Below are positions 16,815-23,561 of a stretch of 64,000 nt of DNA, in pieces (the first letter of the stretch is position 1; each line of letters begins with the position of its first letter). Source of the stretch: GCA-2683135 sp964507445 (GTDB taxonomy: Bacteria; Planctomycetota; GCA-002687715); the NCBI GenBank assembly GCA_964507445.1, contig CAZDQF010000021.1, positions 22,842 through 86,841 of the forward strand, in the 5' to 3' direction. The notes beneath the pieces were generated by a model that had not been told where the DNA came from, searched no databases, and saw only the letters and a program-made list of their open reading frames with translations. The position numbers were made by a program, and so were the translations under genes.

Positions 16815-19415
16815 TCAGGGGATGTTGACGAGCAGGCCCGGGGTCGCCGCCATGGCGCCGGCCACGCCCCAGGTGCTGGTCCCTTGCCAGGCCGCCTGGA
16901 TCATGAAGCTGAGTCCGGAGATGCCCGGGGGGATGGGCATGGCCAGCTCTGCGTAGCCCGTGGCGCCCGCGTTGAGGTTGAACTGGTACCAGGGCTGGGC
17001 CAGGTCCACGTAGACCGTGATGCCGGCGGTGGAGATCCCACCGGGCGCCGCCGGGAAGCCGATGCCCAGGATGCCGGGGCCCATGGGGGGCGCTCCGGAC
17101 ATGATCAAACGGGCATCCGGGCCGGGGGATTGGATCGTCCCGGCGAGGGAGAGGTGGGGTGGAGCGGGTGCCGGCCCGGAGGCGCTACCGACAAGCTGAG
17201 CTTGGTCGGGTAGCAGTTCGAGCCGGGTCAGGAAGAGGTCCGGACACGGCAGGGGCAATCCGAAGACGATCACGCAGGCGTTGTTGAATGGGGTGGAGGC
17301 CGAGCCCGGGGAAACCGGGAAGGTGCTGGAGCCGGTGATCCCCGTGACCACCACGTCTCCGGAAGGCGCCAGGCTGATGGCGGTGCAGTCATCCGTGCTG
17401 TTCCCGCCCAGGTAGGTGCCGTAGAGCACGGAGCCGGCGTTGGGGTCGAGGCGGGCGACGAAGCTGTCCGACGAGCTGTAGGGGAGCTCCGCCAGCGCGC
17501 CGGGCGTCGTGGGGAAGTTCGCCGAGGATGTGATGCCGGCGACGTAGATCATGCCCGAGGGGTCCAGGGCCACGTCCTTGACCCAGTCGTTGGAGTTGCC
17601 CCCGATGAAGGTGGAACGTTCGAGCCAGCCTCCCGTGGGTGAGAGGCGGGCGATGAAACCGTCGTAGCCGGCGGCGGCGAGCCCCACCGGAGGCTGGCCG
17701 TTGTGGCCTGGAGAAAAAGTGTTGCCGGTGGTCGGGAAATCGATGGAGTTGGTCTTGCCGACCACCACCGCGGAGCCCATGGACGTGACCGCCACGGCCT
17801 CCGCCTGATCCTCGGCGGTCCCACCGAGGTAGGTCATGTAGACCCGTGAGCCCGCTCCTGGCCCACCGGAGGGGTTGAATCGCGCGACCCAGCCGTTGCG
17901 ATTGCCTCCGGGGTGGCTGGGGATGAGCGCGGAACCCGTGGTGAGGAAGTTCTGGGACTCCGTGTATCCCACGACGAAGGCGTCACCCGTCGGGCCGGCG
18001 GCGATGTCGAGGGCGCGGTCGTTGGAGAGCCCGGCGATGAAGGTGCAGTACTGCACCTGGTCGAGGGCCGGGGCGAGGATGGCCGCGAAGGCGTCATAGC
18101 CACCGACCAGGCTCGGCTGGGAGGCGTTGGGGGTCACGGGCAGATCGATGGAATAGGTCTGTCCGCAGACCAGAATGTCGCCGGAGGCCGGGTCGCGGCT
18201 CATGCCGTAGATCTCGTCCGGTCCGCCGCCGCCGACATAGGTGGCGGCCACCAGGTTGGCCAGGGACCCGTCGAACCGGGCCACGAAGCCATCCGTGGCG
18301 CCCCGTGGCGTGGCCGCCAGGGTGCCGGACGTGGCGGGGAAGCCGCTGCCGGTAACGCCGGCGACGATCACGTCGTTGCCGTCCACGGCGACCGCCCGGC
18401 CTTCGGCCTGCTGCCCTCCGATGAAGGTGGAGGCCAGCAGGTAGGAGCCGTTGGCGGAAATACGAGCCACATAGGCTCCGGTGCCGGTCTGTGAGAATGC
18501 GCCCGGGGTGGTCGGGAAGTCTGATGGCCCGCTGCCGGTCAGAAACACGTCACCGTTGGCGCCTATGGCTACGTCGTTGGCCATGTCGCCGGCGGAGTAG
18601 CCTCCCGCCCTCAGGGACCACACGATGCCCGGGTCCACGGTGAGCGGCAGGGAAGGGTCGATGGCCGGCGCGGAGAAGCCGAACCGATCGTCTCCCAGGA
18701 GACGGAAGTGGCAGGCCACGGGGATATCCTCGCCGCGGAGGTCACGTTGCCAGGCTACGGGGGCTGTCTGGCGGAGGACGCCGGCGGGCGTGGTCACCAT
18801 CAAGTCGCCGACTTCATCGACGCTCAACCGGGAGCACCCGTCCACCCGCACCTCCACCTGGTCGAGGTCGGCTCCGGGTTCCAGCAGCAGGTCGTACCTG
18901 AGGTTCCCGTCGCTGATGGAGGCCTCGAGGTCCACTCCCGGATACGTGCCGCTCATGACGAGCTTCTCGTAGGTGGGCACGCGCAGGACAGGATCTCGCC
19001 CCGCGCTGAAGAAGTTGACCCGGCCTCTCTTCTCGTTGACGCCCTCCTGGTCGCCCATGGAGTCGGTCCCCTGAAAGGTGAACCCCACTGCCCAGCCTGC
19101 GTCCGGGTCCGTGGTCGGGCATCCGACGATCCACCCGTCGGCGCGGAACGCCGTGGCGGTGTCGCCGGCCCAGAGCCCGAAGGTGACGGAGGAATCCCAC
19201 TGGCCCTTGTTCGGGACGAACCCTGGCACAGGAGCGGTCGCGGGCGAGGGGCGCGGCTGGGGCTCCTCCGCCAGGTTCACCCGGTCCGCCTCCGCGGGTA
19301 TCCAGGATGCGCTGAAAGAGGCCGCGCAGAAACAAATCAGGGACGAAAGGAACACGGCGAGCAGCGTTGATCTCATCAGCTTTCTCGATGGGAATGGAGG
19401 GCCATGTCGAACCAT
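16815..19415 (-). CDS. Secreted SBBP-repeat beta-propeller protein
   Basis: 866 residues. After a signal peptide (hydrophobic STLLAVFLSSLICFCAASF) comes the N-terminal domain usually paired with SBBP repeats (FVPNKGQWDSSVTF at about residue 65, to about 280). At least seven SBBP-type blades follow (about 285-720), each with a pattern such as STFIGG...DVAVD..G..YVAG.T.S.NFPTT and a FVARL segment. The C-terminal 110 residues are a Gly/Pro-rich beta domain. No catalytic motif is seen; these proteins are exported and of unknown function. The start could be ATG 19415 (GAGG five bases upstream) or ATG 19376 directly at the signal peptide. Confidence 0.88.
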   Translation of the reverse strand: MVRHGPPFPSRKLMRSTLLAVFLSSLICFCAASFSASWIPAEADRVNLAEEPQPRPSPATAPVPGFVPNKGQWDSSVTFGLWAGDTATAFRADGWIVGCPTTDPDAGWAVGFTFQGTDSMGDQEGVNEKRGRVNFFSAGRDPVLRVPTYEKLVMSGTYPGVDLEASISDGNLRYDLLLEPGADLDQVEVRVDGCSRLSVDEVGDLMVTTPAGVLRQTAPVAWQRDLRGEDIPVACHFRLLGDDRFGFSAPAIDPSLPLTVDPGIVWSLRAGGYSAGDMANDVAIGANGDVFLTGSGPSDFPTTPGAFSQTGTGAYVARISANGSYLLASTFIGGQQAEGRAVAVDGNDVIVAGVTGSGFPATSGTLAATPRGATDGFVARFDGSLANLVAATYVGGGGPDEIYGMSRDPASGDILVCGQTYSIDLPVTPNASQPSLVGGYDAFAAILAPALDQVQYCTFIAGLSNDRALDIAAGPTGDAFVVGYTESQNFLTTGSALIPSHPGGNRNGWVARFNPSGGPGAGSRVYMTYLGGTAEDQAEAVAVTSMGSAVVVGKTNSIDFPTTGNTFSPGHNGQPPVGLAAAGYDGFIARLSPTGGWLERSTFIGGNSNDWVKDVALDPSGMIYVAGITSSANFPTTPGALAELPYSSSDSFVARLDPNAGSVLYGTYLGGNSTDDCTAISLAPSGDVVVTGITGSSTFPVSPGSASTPFNNACVIVFGLPLPCPDLFLTRLELLPDQAQLVGSASGPAPAPPHLSLAGTIQSPGPDARLIMSGAPPMGPGILGIGFPAAPGGISTAGITVYVDLAQPWYQFNLNAGATGYAELAMPIPPGISGLSFMIQAAWQGTSTWGVAGAMAATPGLLVNIP

Positions 19416-19478
19416 ACCCTCCTCAACGCGAAAGGGAGCGGACGCCTTGGGCGTCAGCTCCCTATGTATAAATGGACA

Positions 19479-19511
19479 GGCAAGGCAACCGAAAAGCTCG
19501 GCCGCCTTGCC
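19479..19511 (-). terminator. Hairpin downstream of the 19537-20799 gene
   Basis: GGCAAGGC (19479-19486) pairs with GCCTTGCC (19504-19511), and an inner CCGA/TCGG pair extends the stem, 25 bases past the stop on the minus strand. The downstream bases are only moderately T-rich. Confidence 0.5.
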
Positions 19512-19536
19512 ATGTTCAGACAGGAGTCGCGACGAT

Positions 19537-20799
19537 CTACCGGAGGCCCCAAGTGATGGTCATCGCATCACTGAAGCAACCATAGAGGGTCGGGTTCGAC
19601 AGGTCCGGGAAGTACCACTGGTACGACCACTGCCAGCCAGCCGCCGCCGGGCCGTAAACGACCGAGGGGAGCTGGAACTCGGCGATGCCGAAGGCGTCGG
19701 TCATCTCGGGGACGACAACGACGGTCAGAGAGAGAGGCCAGATGTACATGGTGTCGCCGGTCGGAAGCGGAACGCCACCACCCTGAGTCGGGCAGTAGTC
19801 GAACAGCAGGCTGCAGGGGGCGTTGATGGGCCCAGCAGTCAGCTCCAGACCGAAGGGGTTACCAGCCGTGGCGGCCTTGTCCGTGCGGATGGAGGCGAAG
19901 CCACCACCGTTGGACGGGTTGCCAACCGCGCCGCCGTTGAGCGGGCAGGGGCTGCTGGCCGGGATGAGCTGGCCGTCACTGCAGTACGCCAGGCCGTGGG
20001 CGGTGCCGTTGCCGTTGCAGGGCAGGCCGCCGGCGCCGTTGGCGAACGCGTCATAGATGTTGATGCCGTCCGTCACCATGATGTGGAAACCCACGATCTG
20101 GAACGAGCAGCTGGGCATCTGAGCGGCGTTCACGCCGTTCGTGGTGTTGACCGCGAGGCCGGTCAGGGTACCGACGGAGTTGACGGTGCTACGGGGCTGA
20201 GGACCGATGGGGTCGCCGTTGGTGTCCATGTTGAACACGCGGCCGTTGGTCCCGCAAGCCCACAGCGTGCCACTGACGCTCTCCCAACCCAGACCGCTGA
20301 GGTGATCCCCAAGGTCGAGCCAGTAGAGGTAGTCGGCGGGCTGCAGCGGAGCGAAGGTGTCCGGATCGAACGCGATCAGGAAGTGATCGTCGCATGCATA
20401 CAGGACGCCACCGTCAGAGTCGATGGCCATACCCGTGATGGTGTTGCTCGGGAAGTACACGCCCAGACCAACGGAGGTGGTCAGACCCGGCTCGTTGTAG
20501 AGCGGGTGCGCTTCACGCTGCACGGTGAAACCGTTGCAGGAGTAGATGGCGCGGTTGTACTGGTCGATGCAAGCACCGCCAGCGGTCGCGCCGTTGTTGG
20601 TGATGCCCGCTGCGGGCAGGTTGCCGAACTCGGGGAGCTGGAGGGCGCCACGGGCCGAATCGGCCGTGGTCGGGTAACCAGCGCTAGCGAGGTATTTGGC
20701 AGCGGCGTGGCCGGAGCCTTCCTCGACGACGTACGCGACCTGGGCGGGCACGATGGCCACGAGGAGACCCAGGATCAACGCGAACCGGATGCAAAGCAT
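19537..20799 (-). CDS. Secreted protein with beta-propeller-like repeats, under a sigma54-type promoter
   Basis: 420 residues. ATG 20799 has a perfect Shine-Dalgarno site (AAGGAG, five to six bases upstream) and begins a signal peptide ending near AIVPAQ. The mature part contains short strands with turns such as ITGMAIDSDGGVLYACDDH and GLGWESVSGTLWACG, similar to YVTN/SMP-30-type propeller blades, plus several cysteines that could form disulfides. No catalytic signature is recognised. It is the only gene in the window with an exact -24/-12 promoter upstream (20905-20919), so it is probably made under a specific condition by the sigma54 system. The C-terminus is Trp/Tyr-rich. Confidence 0.75.
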   Translation of the reverse strand: MLCIRFALILGLLVAIVPAQVAYVVEEGSGHAAAKYLASAGYPTTADSARGALQLPEFGNLPAAGITNNGATAGGACIDQYNRAIYSCNGFTVQREAHPLYNEPGLTTSVGLGVYFPSNTITGMAIDSDGGVLYACDDHFLIAFDPDTFAPLQPADYLYWLDLGDHLSGLGWESVSGTLWACGTNGRVFNMDTNGDPIGPQPRSTVNSVGTLTGLAVNTTNGVNAAQMPSCSFQIVGFHIMVTDGINIYDAFANGAGGLPCNGNGTAHGLAYCSDGQLIPASSPCPLNGGAVGNPSNGGGFASIRTDKAATAGNPFGLELTAGPINAPCSLLFDYCPTQGGGVPLPTGDTMYIWPLSLTVVVVPEMTDAFGIAEFQLPSVVYGPAAAGWQWSYQWYFPDLSNPTLYGCFSDAMTITWGLR

Positions 20800-20904
20800 G
20801 TGCACTCCTTGTTGGTGGGGTAGGGGGTGAAGGCCTCGAGGGCCTCTATTGGGGGGGGGAATGGAACAAGCGGAACAGATGCGTCCCGACACGCCCAGAC
20901 CATC

Positions 20905-20919
20905 GCAAGGAGCGTGCCA
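20905..20919 (-). promoter_or_regulatory. Sigma54 (-24/-12) promoter
   Basis: Minus strand, 20919 down to 20905: TGGCACG-CTCC-TTGC, an exact match to the sigma54 consensus TGGCACG-N4-TTGC, preceded by T and with correct 10-base GG-to-GC spacing. Transcription would begin near 20893, giving a leader of about 94 bases before ATG 20799. Confidence 0.85.
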
Positions 20920-20982
20920 ACTCGCGAAACGGTGTTCTGGAAGGCGTTTTGGGGCGACGAGTCCGTCATTCCCGAACTTCTC

Positions 20983-21081
20983 GTCTCATCCTTGAGACTC
21001 CCGTCTCGCCGCCCGTCTCACTTGCGAGACCGATGTCGCATGAATCCGTCTCATCCGTGAGACGAGCATGAGACGGTCTCA
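20983..21081. promoter_or_regulatory. Phased array of GTCTCA/TGAGAC dyads, probable enhancer sites
   Basis: Three dyads of the form GTCTCA-N4-TGAGAC are centred at 20990.5, 21022.5 (one mismatch, CGAGAC) and 21055.5, that is 32 and 33 bp apart (about three helical turns). A fourth pair in everted order, TGAGAC-G-GTCTCA, spans 21069-21081, and an extra half-site GTCTC is at 21003-21007. Relative to the predicted sigma54 start the centres are at about -98, -130, -163 and -182, the usual range for enhancer-binding-protein sites. Confidence 0.7.
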
Positions 21082-21142
21082 GGCAGAGTCAACTTCGGAT
21101 CTCGAATCCGGGACGGAACGGCGACAAATCGTCATTGCTCCT

Positions 21143-21183
21143 GCCCGCCCTGATTGACCACCTCTGCCGGGCGGGCGTACCAT
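21143..21183 (+). promoter_or_regulatory. Candidate promoter of the WYL operon with overlapping inverted repeat
   Basis: TTGACC (21154-21159) and TACCAT (21178-21183) are 18 bases apart. A perfect 8-bp inverted repeat GCCCGCCC (21143-21150) / GGGCGGGC (21169-21176) is centred on the end of the -35 hexamer, as expected for a repressor or autoregulator site. Confidence 0.45.
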
Positions 21184-21289
21184 GCGCGGGTCCCGCGGTT
21201 GGGACTTGCGGCTTCAAGGCTCCTGGGCGGTGCCTGAGCCCGACCTTCCGGTTTCGTCCGAATCTCGATGTAGTCAGGAGTAGGTCACG

Positions 21290-22360
21290 ATGGTCGTGGA
21301 TCGGGTCCCCAAGCGGGAACGATTGATGAACCTGGTCTCGGTGCTGCTCGCTTCCCCGGAACCCGTGCCCTTCCGGGAGATCGCCGGACGGGTCATCGGC
21401 TACGACGATCCCGCCGGAGAAGAGGCTCTCGACAAGAGGTTTGATCGCGACAAGGCCGACCTTCGCCGGCTGGGTGTGCCGATCGAGTACGTACAGCTCG
21501 ACGGTGGAGCTGCGGGTTACGTCATCAATCACGGGGACGTCTTCCAGCAGCGGCTCACCTTCACGCCTCAGGAGCACCTGCTCCTGGCCATCGCGGGACG
21601 GGTGGGGGCCGCGGCCACCGGAGGGGGGGCGCTGGAAGAGGCGTTGAAGGGCGCCCTGCGCAAGTTGGCCGTGGACTTCGACGCAGCAGAACCGATCGGC
21701 GAATTCGCGCCCATTACGGTGCTGCGGTCGCGGTCCGGTGATCCGAGGGCCCTCGAGAATCTCAGCGTGCTCTCGCAGGCCGTCACCACCAACCGGTCGG
21801 TCCGGTTCCGATACCTGTCTCTCAACGACCAGGAACCTCAGCAGCGGGACGTGGATCCTTACGGCCTCGGCCTCTCCCAGGGCGCCTGGTACCTGGCTGG
21901 GTTCTGCCATACGCGACAGGCGCTGCGGGTCTTCAGGGTCTCCAGGATCGAGGGGAAGGTGGCGGGCATCGGGTCTGAGTCGGGCGGGGCCTATCAGGTG
22001 CCTCACGATTTCGCCATCGGCGACCACATCGGCAAGCAGGCCTGGGACATGGGAGACGGTCAGCCCGTATCGGTGAAGCTCGCCGTGGCCCCGGCGGTGG
22101 CGACGGACTCCCTGCTCCCCGGAGCACGCATGGTGGGGGTGGACGCCGGGCGTCCGGTCCTCGAACTGGAGGTCCGTCGCCCCGAGGCGCTGGTGTCCTG
22201 GGTGCTGGCACGGGGAGGGGACGTGTCTGTCCGGGAGCCCGCGTTCCTCAGGGACGCCGTGGTCGAGGAGGCGCGGCGTCTGCTGGATCGCTACGGGTCG
22301 GACGAGACCGAGGAGCTGCCCACGGGTGGCCGGCTGGAGCAGGGGGAGGCGGTTCAGTGA
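21290..22360 (+). CDS. WYL-domain transcriptional regulator, PafB-like
   Basis: 356 residues. An N-terminal winged helix-turn-helix region (about 8-65, starting KRERLMNLVSVLLASPEPVP) is followed by a middle segment and a WYL domain whose signature GAWYLAGF sits at about residues 198-205, then the WCX C-terminal extension. WYL domains sense ligands, in some cases single-stranded nucleic acid; in actinobacteria the PafB-PafC pair activates DNA-damage genes independently of LexA. AGGAG at 21276-21280 supports ATG 21290. The gene overlaps the second WYL gene by four bases (GTGA), so both are one operon and probably one complex. Confidence 0.88.
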   Translation: MVVDRVPKRERLMNLVSVLLASPEPVPFREIAGRVIGYDDPAGEEALDKRFDRDKADLRRLGVPIEYVQLDGGAAGYVINHGDVFQQRLTFTPQEHLLLAIAGRVGAAATGGGALEEALKGALRKLAVDFDAAEPIGEFAPITVLRSRSGDPRALENLSVLSQAVTTNRSVRFRYLSLNDQEPQQRDVDPYGLGLSQGAWYLAGFCHTRQALRVFRVSRIEGKVAGIGSESGGAYQVPHDFAIGDHIGKQAWDMGDGQPVSVKLAVAPAVATDSLLPGARMVGVDAGRPVLELEVRRPEALVSWVLARGGDVSVREPAFLRDAVVEEARRLLDRYGSDETEELPTGGRLEQGEAVQ

Positions 22361-23343
22361 GCGGGCCCAGCCTGACCCATGAGGTGGTGAGCCGCTGCCT
22401 CGCCCTCATACCCCTCATCCGCGAGCACCAGGGCATGACCCTGGACGAACTGGCTCGACTCTCCCGGCTGCCCAAGGAGCGGATCGCTGACGAGCTCGGG
22501 CAGGTGCTCCTGATGTGCGGGGTGCCACCCTATTTCCCCCACGACTACATCAGCTTTTCGCTCAACGGGGATCGAGTGCAGATCGGGTTCGCGGATCACT
22601 TCCGTCGGCCCATCAGCCTCAACTCTCTCGAGGCCCTGGCCTTGAAGCTCGCTTGCGAGAGCCTGACCCCTCCTGGGAAGCCGGTGCCCAGGGCGGTGGC
22701 CACCCTGCTACGAAAGGTGGAGGGTGCCATGTCCTCCGAACAGCGCCGGCAGTTCCGCAATCTCGCGCGTCGCGTGGCGGTCCGGGAGGCTTCGGAGCTT
22801 CCTGGCGGCGTCACGGGACGGGTCGCGCTGGCGGTGGCGGAGCGCCGCTGCCTGGCGCTGGACTACGTGGCGGCGGGTCGTGCGCGATCCCGGGAGCGGG
22901 AAGTGGAGCCCTACGGGTTGCTGTGCCGCGATGGCCATTGGTACCTCATCGCGCGGGATACCAGCCGTGAGAAGATCGTCCAGTTCCGCCTCGATCGGGT
23001 TCGGCGCCTGGAGGTGCTGGATAGACGCTTCGAGATCCCGGACGGCTTCCGCCTGGATGACTACGCCTGCAGCCCGGCCATCCCTGAGGGCGCGGACCAG
23101 GCGCGCGCCGAGATCCGGTTCCGGGGGCCGAGCGCCCGCTGGATACGTGAGACCGCCACCGCCGGCACCATCGAGGAGGATGTGGATGGTCGGGCGGTGA
23201 CCTGGCGGCCCACCATCGGGACCGAAGAGGGCCTGGCCCGGTTCGTCCTCGGGTTCGGTGGCGACGCGGAGGTGCTGGGCCCGGCGAGCCTCAGATCCCG
23301 CGTTCGTGACGCGCTGCGCGGCGCGCTCGCCTCCCACGGCTGA
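22357..23343 (+). CDS. WYL-domain transcriptional regulator, PafC-like
   Basis: 328 residues. The N-terminus (about 8-75) is a divergent winged-helix region with GMTLDELARLSRLP, and the WYL signature DGHWYLIARD lies at about residues 192-201, followed by FRLDRVRRLEVL and a WCX-like C-terminus. Start is GTG 22357 inside the stop of the first WYL gene. Tandem WYL regulators with one PafB-like and one PafC-like member form heteromers in actinobacteria; the same arrangement here suggests a joint regulator. Its targets are unknown; the neighbouring dyads and DNA replication genes are candidates. Confidence 0.88.
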   Translation: MSGPSLTHEVVSRCLALIPLIREHQGMTLDELARLSRLPKERIADELGQVLLMCGVPPYFPHDYISFSLNGDRVQIGFADHFRRPISLNSLEALALKLACESLTPPGKPVPRAVATLLRKVEGAMSSEQRRQFRNLARRVAVREASELPGGVTGRVALAVAERRCLALDYVAAGRARSREREVEPYGLLCRDGHWYLIARDTSREKIVQFRLDRVRRLEVLDRRFEIPDGFRLDDYACSPAIPEGADQARAEIRFRGPSARWIRETATAGTIEEDVDGRAVTWRPTIGTEEGLARFVLGFGGDAEVLGPASLRSRVRDALRGALASHG

Positions 23344-23478
23344 GGGAGGTGAGCGGCGCGGGCGCCGCCCAGACCCCTGTCCCTCGCTTCATCCCGTTGT
23401 CAGGGAACCGTTTGGGTGGGCGGAGGGTGATTCCATACCATTCTTGATAGGTCCCGCGGTTGGTGGTCGTGTTCGTCG

Positions 23479-23507
23479 TTGACCCCAACATCTTGGCTTG
23501 ATTCTAT
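23479..23507 (+). promoter_or_regulatory. Weak candidate promoter of the peptidase-dnaA-tmk-holB operon
   Basis: TTGACC (23479-23484) and TTCTAT (23502-23507) are 17 bases apart, about 55 bases before the first gene. The -35 is good (5 of 6), the -10 poor (3 of 6). Nothing else stands out in the 218-bp gap 23344-23561. Confidence 0.3.
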
Positions 23508-23561
23508 GGTGCTCTTCCCCAGAGCCGCTCCAGGTTCTCCGGGGAGGGCTCGAGGGGAGAT

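Larger units (their letters stand above)
20800..21289. other. 490-bp divergent control region
   Basis: Holds, from left to right: the leader and sigma54 promoter of the minus-strand secreted gene, an array of GTCTCA/TGAGAC dyads (20983-21081), then a sigma70-like promoter with an inverted repeat at the -35 and the Shine-Dalgarno site of the WYL operon (21276-21280). A run of nine G at about 20851-20859 lies in the leader of the secreted gene. Confidence 0.7.

Noticed and set aside
20983..21081. Dyad array as a CRISPR array
   Set aside because: Repeat units are short palindromes with 10-20-base intervals, spacing is helical-turn-like, and no cas gene is present.
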